This document shows, one piece after another, positions 1-8,273 of a stretch of DNA of 64,000 nucleotides (its first letter is position 1; every line of letters starts with the position of its first letter). This DNA is from Flemingiibacterium sp045586505 (GTDB lineage Bacteria; Bacillota; Clostridia; Oscillospirales; CAG-272), in contig JAZNAL010000020.1 in NCBI GenBank assembly GCA_045586505.1, positions 15,585 through 79,584 on the forward strand. The letters run 5' to 3'. The notes below the pieces were generated by a model that was not told the DNA's origin, did no database searches, and was given only the letters and a program-made list of their open reading frames with translations. The position numbers were made by a program, and so were the translations under genes.

Positions 1-632
1 ACGCGGCGATACTTGTGGTGGATGCCGCAAAGCCCGTATCGGATGTGGAGACCTCCATGCTGAAGCGCTTTGACAAGAACGGAATTCCGGTTATTCTTGC
101 AATTAACAAGACCGATACCGTAAACGCAAATAAGGTTGCCGACTGCATCATGGCATACTCGGCGCTCTGCGATTTTGAGGCGGTGATCCCCATGGCGGCA
201 GTCAAGGGCGAGGGCGTGCACATCGTCACCGAGGAGGCGGCAAAGCTGCTTCATGAAAGCGGTTGGTTCTTCCCCGAGGATATGCTTACCGACCAGCCTG
301 AGAGAATGCTTGCGGCGGAGATCATCCGCGAGAAGCTCCTTCGCACGCTTAACGACGAGATACCTCACGGCACTGCAGTTGTGATCGAAGCCTTCGAGGA
401 AAAGAAGACCATTATCAAGATAAGAGCCGAGATCTTCTGCGAAAAGGATTCCCACAAGGGCATTATCATCGGAAAAGGCGGCGCGGCACTCAAAAAGGTA
501 GGTACCTGGGCACGCGAGGATATGGAAGCCTTTTTCGGCGTACAGGTCCACCTTGATCTTTGGGTCAAGGTAAAGGAAAACTGGCGTGACAACGCAGGAC
601 TTTTAAACAGCTTCGGCTTCACCGAGGAATAA
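1..632 (+). CDS. era: GTPase Era, 3' part (5' end outside window)
   Basis: Era is a GTPase that binds the 3' end of 16S rRNA and helps 30S subunit assembly. The frame is open from base 3, so the gene starts outside the window and about 209 residues are visible. They begin in the middle of the G domain (ILVVDAAKP). The G4 motif NKTD lies near visible residue 35, followed by a G5-like stretch. The C-terminal half is a KH domain with the GKGG loop near visible residue 157 and the ending VKVKENWRDN that is typical of Era. G1 to G3 cannot be seen. The next gene, recO, starts one base after the stop, so the two are probably cotranscribed, as in many Firmicutes. Confidence 0.95.
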   Translation, partial: AAILVVDAAKPVSDVETSMLKRFDKNGIPVILAINKTDTVNANKVADCIMAYSALCDFEAVIPMAAVKGEGVHIVTEEAAKLLHESGWFFPEDMLTDQPERMLAAEIIREKLLRTLNDEIPHGTAVVIEAFEEKKTIIKIRAEIFCEKDSHKGIIIGKGGAALKKVGTWAREDMEAFFGVQVHLDLWVKVKENWRDNAGLLNSFGFTEE

Positions 633-633
633 G

Positions 634-1428
634 ATGCTCTACACCGTCAAGGGGCTCGTTCTGCGCGAGACCGTTGTAAACTCAAACGCACGGTACATCA
701 ACCTGCTGACCGCCGAGCGGGGAAGGATCTCCGTTCTTGTACGGGGCGCTGTGAGACTGCGCGGACGCTTCACCGGATCCACGCAGATATTCTGCTACAG
801 CGAGTTCGTTCTTTATGAGCGCGATGGCAAATATACGCTTAACGACTCATCACTTATCGAGAATTACTTCCACCTCTGCGAAGACTTCGACCGGATGACA
901 GTCGGCACTTATGTGCTGAATACAGTCGAATATGTGACAAACGAGGAGCAGCCTGAGCCGGAGATACTACGTCTGGCGCTCAATACGCTGTGGGCGCTGA
1001 CGCACTTAAAGGACAGGAATCTGCGGCTTATCAAGGGCGTTTACGAAATGCGACTTGCTACTCTCTGCGGCTTTGCGCCGAATGTTGTCAACTGTCAGGT
1101 CTGCGGACACGGCGTTGAGGATTCCACTATGTTTCTTAATGTAATGGCGGGCAGTGTGACCTGCAAGTGCTGTGCCGATAGGATACATAAGGAGACATAT
1201 ATTGAGAACGAGCGCACTGTGGACAGAATGAACACGGCTCAGATCATCATACCTCTCTCTCCCGCATCGGTGCTTGCAATACAGCACGCCATCTATGCCG
1301 ATATGCCAAAGCTGTTTTCGTTTAGCCTTGCGGACGAGCTTATTCCCGAATTTTCATCGGCGTGTGAAAAATATCTTGAAAACCATGCCGATCATCATTT
1401 TGCGGTGCTGGATATGCTGGCGTGGTGA
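634..1428 (+). CDS. recO: DNA repair protein RecO
   Basis: RecO loads RecA onto SSB-coated single strands together with RecR in the RecFOR pathway. The 264 residues match the family's usual length. An N-terminal OB fold (residues 1-80, VKGLVLRETVVNS) is followed by a helical domain with a zinc-binding site: CQVC at 154-157 and a Cys cluster CKCC at 177-180. The ATG lies one base after the era stop, and the end of era (GAGGA) serves as ribosome binding site. Its partner recR is encoded at 37088-37687. Confidence 0.93.
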   Translation: MLYTVKGLVLRETVVNSNARYINLLTAERGRISVLVRGAVRLRGRFTGSTQIFCYSEFVLYERDGKYTLNDSSLIENYFHLCEDFDRMTVGTYVLNTVEYVTNEEQPEPEILRLALNTLWALTHLKDRNLRLIKGVYEMRLATLCGFAPNVVNCQVCGHGVEDSTMFLNVMAGSVTCKCCADRIHKETYIENERTVDRMNTAQIIIPLSPASVLAIQHAIYADMPKLFSFSLADELIPEFSSACEKYLENHADHHFAVLDMLAW

Positions 1429-1454
1429 GCCTTATCACGAAAGGATAGTTATAA

Positions 1455-3845
1455 TTGAGTAATTACAAAAGAGCCATAAAAACGCTGGAATACGATAAAA
1501 TACTTGCAATGCTGGCAGAACGCGCCCCAACCGAGGGTGCACGTGAGCTGGCGCTTGCACTCCGCCCCGAAAACGATCCCGACCGTATACTGCGTATGCA
1601 GAGGGAAACCACCGAGGCGAAGGATATGCAGACAGTTAAGGGAATGCCATCTTTCGGCAGGATCAAGGATGTACGCGATGCCGTGGAGCGTGCCGCCAAG
1701 GGTGCGGTGCTCAGTCCCCGCGATCTCCTTGATATCGCAAATGTTCTGCGAACCTCCCGCTCACTGCTTGAATACAGCCGCACCGACCGACGTGGCTCCA
1801 CGTCTCTTGACGATATCTTCGAGCGGCTTATCGCCGATAAAAAGCTTGAGGACCGTATCCATACTGCGATAATCGCCGAGGATACCATAGCCGATGAGGC
1901 AAGCCCCGAGCTGTCGAATATCCGCCGCAAGATGAAGAATACCAACAACCGTATCAAGGACTCCCTCCAGAGCTTTGTCAGCGGCGCGTATTCCAAATTC
2001 CTGCAGGAAAATATCATTACCATGCGAAACGGACGTTACGTCATTCCCGTGAAGGTGGAATGCAAAAATGACGTTCGCGGTCTGGTGCATGATACATCCT
2101 CCTCCGGTGCGACGCTGTTTATAGAGCCGCTGTCTGTTGTCGAAGCCAACAACGAGCTTCGCGTATTGCAGGTCAAGGAAGCAAGCGAGATCGAGCGCAT
2201 CTTGACCGATCTGTCTGCGGCGTGCGGTGCTATCGAGCAAGCGGTAAAACTAAACTATAAAAACATCACCGAGCTTGCGTTTATATTCGCAAAAAGCGAG
2301 CTTTCTTTCAAGATGGACGGCACCCCCGCCCGCATCACGGGCGACCGCCGCATGAACCTGGTGCGCGCACGCCATCCTCTGCTTGATTCCGCTAAGGTCG
2401 TACCGATCACCGTGACGCTTGGCGGTGACATGAGTACGCTGGTTATCACAGGTCCCAACACAGGCGGTAAAACAGTCACCATTAAAACACTGGGGCTCTT
2501 TGCGCTAATGGCGCAGTCGGGTCTGCATATTCCCGCCTCGGACACCTCGGAGATATGCATCTTCGACGACATTTTCGCCGACATCGGCGACGAGCAGTCC
2601 ATCGAGCAGTCGCTGTCCACCTTCTCGTCCCACATGGTAAACATTGTTGGTATCACCGAAAAGGTAGGCCCGCGCTCGCTTGTACTCATAGATGAGCTTG
2701 GAGCGGGTACCGACCCAGTTGAGGGTGCTGCTCTTGCAATTGCTGTGCTTGAAAAGGTACGCTCGGTAGGCGCACTCTGCGCGGCTACCACCCATTATGC
2801 AGAGCTTAAGGCTTTCGCCCTCGAAACCCCAGGATTCGTCAATGCCTCCTGCGAGTTTGATGTGAACACACTGAAGCCGACTTACCGTCTGATCATCGGT
2901 ACACCCGGTAAATCCAACGCATTCGCAATCTCGTCGAAGCTGGGTCTGTCCGATGAGATAGTAAATCGCGCCAAGGAGCTAGTCAGCGAGGAAAACAAGC
3001 ATTTTGAGGATGTCATTGAAAAATTAGAAGCAAGTCGCCTCGAAATGGACCGTAACCGCGCCGAAGCGGAGCGTCTGCGCCGCGAATTTGAAGAATACAA
3101 GACGCAAAATGAGAAAAAGATCGCCGATCAGTTAGCGCTTGCGGAGCGTGAGCTTGAAAAAGCACGCGCGCAGGCAGTTTCCATCGTGGAAAGCGCTAAG
3201 ATATCCAGCGAATATGTCATGGAGCAGCTGGAAAAGGTCAAAAAGGAGCGCGAAAGCGCAAATCTCGCCTCCGCACTTGAGGAAGGTCGCCGCAATATTA
3301 GAAAGCATCTTCGCGAGAGCGACGACAAAATAAATCCCGTCAACGAAAAGGTTGCAGAGGATTACGTCCTGCCCCGTCCCCTTAAAAAGGGTGACGATGT
3401 TATGCTTATCAACATAGGCAAGAAGGGCGTGGTTCTGGATGCGCCCGACAAGGACGGAAACGTCAGCGTGCAGGCGGGCATCATCAAAACCCGCACCAAG
3501 GTTTCCAATCTGATGCTTCTTGATGAGGCTAAGGTTACCTTCACCGATGCGCAGAAGAAGCAGATTGCGGCGGACAAGTACCGTGTAACGGTATCCCGCG
3601 ACTTCAAGAACGAGATCGATCTGCGCGGACTCAACGGCGATGATGCGTGGTATATGGTGGACAAGTATTTCGACGAGGCCCACATTGCCGGTATACATTC
3701 CCTGCGTCTGATCCACGGAAAGGGTACGGGGGCGCTGAAAAATGCGCTGTGGCAGTATCTCAAAAAGGATCCCCGCGTGGTATCCTACCGCTATGGCAAA
3801 TACGGCGAGGGCGATCTCGGCGTTACGGTAGTCGAAGTCAAGTAA
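1455..3845 (+). CDS. mutS2: Endonuclease MutS2 (Smr-domain MutS paralogue)
   Basis: MutS2 is a MutS-like ATPase without the mismatch-recognition domain. It restrains homologous recombination and, in Bacillus, also acts on collided ribosomes. The 796 residues hold the lever/clamp region (1-300), the ATPase with Walker A GPNTGGKT near 333-340 and Walker B LVLIDELGAGTD, a coiled-coil insert (about 520-620, rich in E, K and R), a KOW-like segment and a C-terminal Smr domain from about 718 (DLRGLNG, then LRLIHGKGTGAL). The start is TTG at 1455, placed by AAGGA 10 bases upstream; no in-frame ATG fits better. RqcH at 32984-34735 is another ribosome-rescue factor in this window. Confidence 0.94.
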   Translation: MSNYKRAIKTLEYDKILAMLAERAPTEGARELALALRPENDPDRILRMQRETTEAKDMQTVKGMPSFGRIKDVRDAVERAAKGAVLSPRDLLDIANVLRTSRSLLEYSRTDRRGSTSLDDIFERLIADKKLEDRIHTAIIAEDTIADEASPELSNIRRKMKNTNNRIKDSLQSFVSGAYSKFLQENIITMRNGRYVIPVKVECKNDVRGLVHDTSSSGATLFIEPLSVVEANNELRVLQVKEASEIERILTDLSAACGAIEQAVKLNYKNITELAFIFAKSELSFKMDGTPARITGDRRMNLVRARHPLLDSAKVVPITVTLGGDMSTLVITGPNTGGKTVTIKTLGLFALMAQSGLHIPASDTSEICIFDDIFADIGDEQSIEQSLSTFSSHMVNIVGITEKVGPRSLVLIDELGAGTDPVEGAALAIAVLEKVRSVGALCAATTHYAELKAFALETPGFVNASCEFDVNTLKPTYRLIIGTPGKSNAFAISSKLGLSDEIVNRAKELVSEENKHFEDVIEKLEASRLEMDRNRAEAERLRREFEEYKTQNEKKIADQLALAERELEKARAQAVSIVESAKISSEYVMEQLEKVKKERESANLASALEEGRRNIRKHLRESDDKINPVNEKVAEDYVLPRPLKKGDDVMLINIGKKGVVLDAPDKDGNVSVQAGIIKTRTKVSNLMLLDEAKVTFTDAQKKQIAADKYRVTVSRDFKNEIDLRGLNGDDAWYMVDKYFDEAHIAGIHSLRLIHGKGTGALKNALWQYLKKDPRVVSYRYGKYGEGDLGVTVVEVK

Positions 3846-3852
3846 CGCTGCT

Positions 3853-4365
3853 ATGCGTAGAAAGAAAAGCCTTCACATTGCGCGCTATGCGGTCATATTA
3901 TTTCTGCTTGTACTCTCATCCGTCATGACCGGCTGCCGCGATAATACTGCACACCTGAATATAATCGGCGACACCTTTTATTACGACCCCGATAAGATGT
4001 TCGACTACGAGAGCTATTTTGCGGAGCTTGAGGCACAGGCGCGTCCCGAAACAGAGGAGCCGATTGACATCACGATGCCGCCCGACACCGAGGCGGTTCC
4101 CGTCGAGTCCGAGTCGGCGGTGATTCCCGTGACAACCGAACCGGCTGTGCTTCCTATTGTTACCGATACCGCTCCCGCTGTTGAGTCCGGGTCGGACGTC
4201 ACGAGACCCGAAGCCGTTACGGTATATTGGGTCAAGGGCGGCGAAGTATGGCACATCAGCGCCAAATGCCCCAGCCTTGCGCGCTCGAAAACTGTACTCT
4301 CGGGCACCGTGGAAGCCGCTATGGCAAGTGGTAAGGCAAGAGTCTGCAAGCGGTGCGGAAATTGA
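3853..4365 (+). CDS. Small lipoprotein with acidic Pro/Thr linker and C-terminal Cys-rich tail
   Basis: I do not recognise a named family over the full length. The 170 residues start with RRKK, a hydrophobic stretch (12-26) and MTGC at 25-28, which fits a lipobox with lipidation at Cys28. Residues about 60-125 are a low-complexity linker rich in P, T, E and V. The last 45 residues contain VWHISAKCPSLARS and end in CKRCGN. This pattern (His, Cys, then a CxxC near the C-terminus) resembles the small metal-binding tails found on some secreted nucleases and ComEC-like proteins; that link is from memory and weak. The gene starts 7 bases after mutS2 without a clear Shine-Dalgarno site and probably shares its transcript. 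Confidence 0.7.
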   Translation: MRRKKSLHIARYAVILFLLVLSSVMTGCRDNTAHLNIIGDTFYYDPDKMFDYESYFAELEAQARPETEEPIDITMPPDTEAVPVESESAVIPVTTEPAVLPIVTDTAPAVESGSDVTRPEAVTVYWVKGGEVWHISAKCPSLARSKTVLSGTVEAAMASGKARVCKRCGN

Positions 4366-4477
4366 TATGTTTTTGGGGATATGTGTTTAGGCACCGTTTC
4401 TCCATTATGAAAATGTGTAGAATTACGCTCAAAAAGCCGTTTTGTTGACAAAAAGCGATATTAAATGCAATAAACTC

Positions 4478-4505
4478 TTTATTTTTCTCTCAGGTCTGCT
4501 ATAAT
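4478..4505 (+). promoter_or_regulatory. Probable sigma-A promoter for the isomerase pair
   Basis: The -10 hexamer TATAAT is at 4500-4505. The best -35 at usual spacing is the weak TTTATT at 4478-4483 (spacing 16). A perfect TTGACA at 4445-4450 is too far upstream to pair with it. The region is AT-rich and lies 60 bases ahead of the first isomerase gene. Confidence 0.5.
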
Positions 4506-4566
4506 ATAAGTGAAGGGCGGCTGAAACCGCATTCAAAACAACAAAAACACCAAAAGGGATATTATC

Positions 4567-5352
4567 ATGTCTGAAAAAATGATTCTCGGCGCTCAGATGT
4601 ACACAGTCAGAGACTTCACAAAAACAGGTGAGGATTTTGCGCGTACCATGGAGAGACTTGCAAAGATCGGATACAAGTATGTACAGATTTCCGGCATCGG
4701 CAAGGAGGTTACTCCCGAGGCTATCGCCAGGGCGTCCAAGGATACAGGTATTAAGATAGTGCTCACACACACCGCTATAGACCGCATTCTCCACGAGACC
4801 GAAAAGGTTATCGAGCAGCATGATCTCTACGGCTGTGACGCTATCGGCATCGGCGGCATTTTCGCATACAAGCCCTACGGTCTCGAAAGCTTCAAGCGCT
4901 TCGCAGACGATTTTGCTCCAGCAATCGAAAAGATTAAAAAGGCGGGCAAGCACTTCCTATACCACAATCATATGTTTGAGTTTGAAAAATGCGAGGGCAA
5001 GCTTTACCTTGACCACATCTTAGATGCATCCCCCGACATGGAATTCACTCTTGACGTTCATTGGGTACAGGCGGGCGGCGCTGATCCCGCACAGTATATC
5101 GAGAAGTATGCCCACAAGATATTCACCACCCACTTAAAGGACTTCACCGTTGTGAACAACGAGCGTATGTTCGCGCCTGTGGGCGAGGGCAACATGAACT
5201 TCGACCGTATTATCGAAGCAAGCGTCAAGTGCGGCATCAAGAATCACATGGTCGAGCAGGATACCGTTCCGGAGGGAGTTTGTCCCTTTGACTGCCTTGA
5301 GACCAGCTACAAGAACATCATGGCAAGCTACGGTCAGTACTTTGAGCAGTAA
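4567..5352 (+). CDS. Sugar phosphate isomerase/epimerase (TIM barrel, AP-endonuclease-2 fold)
   Basis: This is a 261-residue protein of the xylose-isomerase-like TIM-barrel family, which covers sugar and inositol isomerases and epimerases. Visible barrel markers are QMYTVRD at the N-terminus, HNHMFEFE near 138-145, LDVHWVQAGG near 163-172, HLKDF near 190 and a C-terminal EQD. These are the usual places of the metal-binding Glu, Asp and His residues. The substrate cannot be told from sequence. The start follows AAAGGG with good spacing. The next gene, 25 bases on, encodes a distant member of the same superfamily, so the two probably act on one pathway. Confidence 0.85.
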   Translation: MSEKMILGAQMYTVRDFTKTGEDFARTMERLAKIGYKYVQISGIGKEVTPEAIARASKDTGIKIVLTHTAIDRILHETEKVIEQHDLYGCDAIGIGGIFAYKPYGLESFKRFADDFAPAIEKIKKAGKHFLYHNHMFEFEKCEGKLYLDHILDASPDMEFTLDVHWVQAGGADPAQYIEKYAHKIFTTHLKDFTVVNNERMFAPVGEGNMNFDRIIEASVKCGIKNHMVEQDTVPEGVCPFDCLETSYKNIMASYGQYFEQ

Positions 5353-5377
5353 TAACGGTATTTGAAGGAGAAACGGG

Positions 5378-6238
5378 ATGGCAAAATTTGTCCTAAGTGC
5401 ATTTGCGGATGAATATTCCGCGGTGTTCGACGAACAGCTTGAAGGACTAAAAAAGCACGGCATCGGTTACATGGAGATCCGCGGTGTGGACGGAAAGAAC
5501 ATTTCTGCTCTAACAGAGGAGGAAATGTACGTTGTCAAGGCAAAGCTGGATGCGGCAGGCATCAAGGTGTCCTCCCTCGGCTCGCCTATCGGTAAGATCA
5601 CGACCGATGAGGATTTCGAGGCTCATCTCGAGAAATATAAGAACTGCCTCAAGGCGGCAAATATCCTCGGCGCTCCCAACATGAGAATCTTCTCATTCTA
5701 CATAGCTGAAGGCAAGACCCGCGAGGAAGTACGTCCTCAGGTCATGGCACGGCTTGCAAAGCTGCTAGAGCTTGCAAATAAAGCAGGCATCACCCTGTGC
5801 CACGAAAACGAAAAGGGCATATACGGCGAGTCCGCGGCGTACTGCCTCGATATTCAGAAGGAATTCGGCGGCGAGATCAAGCTGATCTTTGACCCCGCAA
5901 ACTTCGTTTTGGACAAGCATGAATCCTATCCCGCAGCTTACGAACTGCTGGGCGACAGGATCTACTATATGCACATCAAGGACGCTACCGCCGACAAGTG
6001 CATCTGCCTCGCAGGCGAGGGCATTGGCGGTATTCGCGAGATCCTTTCCGACCTCGACAAGAAGCGTGACGGCGAGATCATCCTCACCCTTGAGCCTCAC
6101 CTCAAGGTTTTTGCGGGCTTTAACGATCTTGAAGCAGGCGAAAAGACCAGGATGCCGGGTACATACGCGACCGACGCTGACTCCTTTGCGGCGGCTGTAA
6201 ATGCGCTGAAGGGAATTATCACAGATATTCAGAAATAA
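5378..6238 (+). CDS. Second sugar phosphate isomerase/epimerase (TIM barrel)
   Basis: This 286-residue protein has the same TIM-barrel superfamily fold as the preceding gene but is clearly divergent. Markers are FADEYS near 10, LCHENEKGIYG near 145 (metal-ligand Glu), LIFDPANFV near 172 (Asp) and MHIKDAT near 198 (His), followed by EPHL. The arrangement resembles hexulose/inosose-type isomerases of sugar-catabolic operons. AAGGAG stands 6 bases before the ATG. An inverted repeat 4 bases after the stop probably ends the two-gene transcript. Confidence 0.85.
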   Translation: MAKFVLSAFADEYSAVFDEQLEGLKKHGIGYMEIRGVDGKNISALTEEEMYVVKAKLDAAGIKVSSLGSPIGKITTDEDFEAHLEKYKNCLKAANILGAPNMRIFSFYIAEGKTREEVRPQVMARLAKLLELANKAGITLCHENEKGIYGESAAYCLDIQKEFGGEIKLIFDPANFVLDKHESYPAAYELLGDRIYYMHIKDATADKCICLAGEGIGGIREILSDLDKKRDGEIILTLEPHLKVFAGFNDLEAGEKTRMPGTYATDADSFAAAVNALKGIITDIQK

Positions 6239-6241
6239 TCA

Positions 6242-6277
6242 ATGGGGGGTGTTGCACTTTAGTGCCACACCCCCCAT
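6242..6277 (+). terminator. Strong inverted repeat after the isomerase pair
   Basis: ATGGGGGGTG at 6242-6251 pairs with CACCCCCCAT at 6268-6277, and GCACT with AGTGC inside, with one two-base internal mismatch. The stem is GC-rich, but no T-run follows on either strand, so termination would be inefficient or factor-assisted. It lies between convergent genes. Confidence 0.6.
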
Positions 6278-6377
6278 ATATACCGCAGAGTGAAATCGTG
6301 AATATTTTCGTGCAGCTTGGAACGAGCACACCGGAACCTATAAAAGCCTCAAAACGCGAATAGTCAGGCTGAAACCT

Positions 6378-8273
6378 TTATTTGTTTCTTCTTGCTGTGA
6401 TTTCGTTCTTCTTGTACTGCATCATGTAGAGCTCGTAATACTTGCCCTTCTTTTCAAGTAACTCCTGGTGAGTACCCTGCTCCATAATCTCGCCGTGAGA
6501 GAGGACTATGATGTTGTCGGCGTGCTGGATGGTGGAGAGTCTGTGTGCTACCATAAGCATGGTGCCGATGTTCATCATCTTTTCGAGAGAATCCTGAATA
6601 AGCAGCTCGGTTTCCGTATCGATATTGGCTGTAGCCTCATCAAGAATCATTATGGCGGGTTTGTGGACAATGGTACGCGCGAAGGACAGAAGCTGTCGCT
6701 GACCTGCCGAGAAGTTATTGCCGCGCTCGCGCACCTCTTCATCAAGCCCGTCTGTAAGCTTGTTTATAAACTTGTCCGCATTGACATAGCGGCAGGCTTC
6801 CATGACCTCGTCATCGGATATGCCCTCACTGCGGAGCAGGATGTTGCTGCGGATAGTTCCCGAGAACAGGAATACATCCTGGAGCATCTGACCGAAATGA
6901 CGGCGCAGAGAAGAGATCTTGATCTTCTTTATGTCGATGCCGTCGATGAGTATCTGACCCTTCTGTATGTCGTAGTTGCGGCAGATAAGGGACAGAATTG
7001 TGGTCTTGCCCGAGCCGGTGGAGCCGACAAATGCCACGGTCTCCTTGGCATTTACCTTGAAGGATACGCCGCGGAGCACCCATTCGTCGGGTACGTAAGA
7101 AAACCACACGTCACGGAATTCGATATTGCCCTCGACGTGCTCAAGCTCAATGGCATCCGGTTCATCCACTACATCGGGCTTTATGTCGAAGATGGTGAAG
7201 ATCTTCTCCGCCGATGCGTATGCGGACTGCAGCCAGTTAAACTGCTCAGCAAGACTCTGAATGGGGTTAAAGAACCTGGAGATGTACATATAGAACGTCA
7301 CAAGTGTGCCGCTGGTGATGGTCTGCCCCAAGAAGCTGACGTTTTTGATATATCCCCGTCCGCCGAGGTACAGAAGGCAGAGCACAGAGGAGATGTACAG
7401 CATATACACGAACGGTCGGAAGATACTGAGAACAAATATCTGCTGACGCTTCGCCTTGCCCAGCGCTGTATTTTTGCTGTCAAATTCCGCTTTCTTATGT
7501 GCCTCGCGGTTAAAGATCTGTATTATCTTCATTCCCGAAAGGTTCTCGGATAAGAATGTGTTGATATCGGTTGTGCCGTCCTTTACGCGTCTGTAGGCGC
7601 GGCGGGAGAATTTACGGAAGATGACGGTGAACAGCACGATAAACGGCACAAAGCACAGCACCATCAGCGTGAGCTGATAGTTGAGGCACATCATCGCCAC
7701 AAGCACGCCAATTATAATAAAGCTGTTCTTGACGAGGTTGACAATGATGTTAGTGAACATCATTGAAATTGCGTTTGTATCGTTTGTTACACGCGTTACC
7801 AGCTTGCCGACGGGAATGTTGTTAAGCTGAGCGTGTGACAGGCTCTCGATGTGTGTGAACAGATCCTCGCGGATATTTGAGATGATCCTCTGACCCGTAA
7901 TCTGCAGAACCATCGCCTGAATGTAGGTGCAGATAAGCGAGACTACGAGTATCGCCGCATACACGATCACCGATGACCACAGGCGGGAGAGCTCGAAGTC
8001 GTCCTTTATCATCTCCTCGATATTACCGATTATCAGCGGGGAAACTATGTCGTATGCAATGGAAAACAGCATTACGACCAGCACGATCAGGAAGTTCTTC
8101 CAGTATGGCTTTGCGTATTCGAGCAGGCGCTTTGTGATTTCGGAGTCCTTCATGTGGCGGTCGAAGCCGATGGCTTCCTTACGGTCCTTGATGGAGAAAT
8201 ACGCCACAAGGAAAATGATCGAAAGAGCGCCGATAACGCCTCCCACTACAAGCAGGGGATAAAATTCCATCAT
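6378..8273 (-). CDS. ABC exporter, half-transporter with consensus ATPase site
   Basis: This 631-residue half-transporter has a six-helix ABC exporter membrane domain (about 55-345) followed by a nucleotide-binding domain. Walker A is GSTGSGKT at 417-424, the signature loop is SAGQ at 522-525 (not SGGQ), and Walker B is IMILDE at 541-546 with the catalytic Glu present. An extra N-terminal hydrophobic helix (5-25) precedes the core. The ATG overlaps the stop of the upstream half-transporter gene by 4 bases, so translation is coupled and the two surely form a heterodimer. Its canonical Walker B pairs with the partner's canonical signature to give the working ATP site. The substrate is unknown; BmrCD/TM287-288-type multidrug or lipid export is plausible. 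Confidence 0.92.
   Translation of the reverse strand: MMEFYPLLVVGGVIGALSIIFLVAYFSIKDRKEAIGFDRHMKDSEITKRLLEYAKPYWKNFLIVLVVMLFSIAYDIVSPLIIGNIEEMIKDDFELSRLWSSVIVYAAILVVSLICTYIQAMVLQITGQRIISNIREDLFTHIESLSHAQLNNIPVGKLVTRVTNDTNAISMMFTNIIVNLVKNSFIIIGVLVAMMCLNYQLTLMVLCFVPFIVLFTVIFRKFSRRAYRRVKDGTTDINTFLSENLSGMKIIQIFNREAHKKAEFDSKNTALGKAKRQQIFVLSIFRPFVYMLYISSVLCLLYLGGRGYIKNVSFLGQTITSGTLVTFYMYISRFFNPIQSLAEQFNWLQSAYASAEKIFTIFDIKPDVVDEPDAIELEHVEGNIEFRDVWFSYVPDEWVLRGVSFKVNAKETVAFVGSTGSGKTTILSLICRNYDIQKGQILIDGIDIKKIKISSLRRHFGQMLQDVFLFSGTIRSNILLRSEGISDDEVMEACRYVNADKFINKLTDGLDEEVRERGNNFSAGQRQLLSFARTIVHKPAIMILDEATANIDTETELLIQDSLEKMMNIGTMLMVAHRLSTIQHADNIIVLSHGEIMEQGTHQELLEKKGKYYELYMMQYKKNEITARRNK

Noticed and set aside
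4445..4450. Perfect TTGACA upstream of the isomerase pair
   Set aside because: The only good -10 (4500-4505) is 49 bases away, so the two cannot form one promoter.
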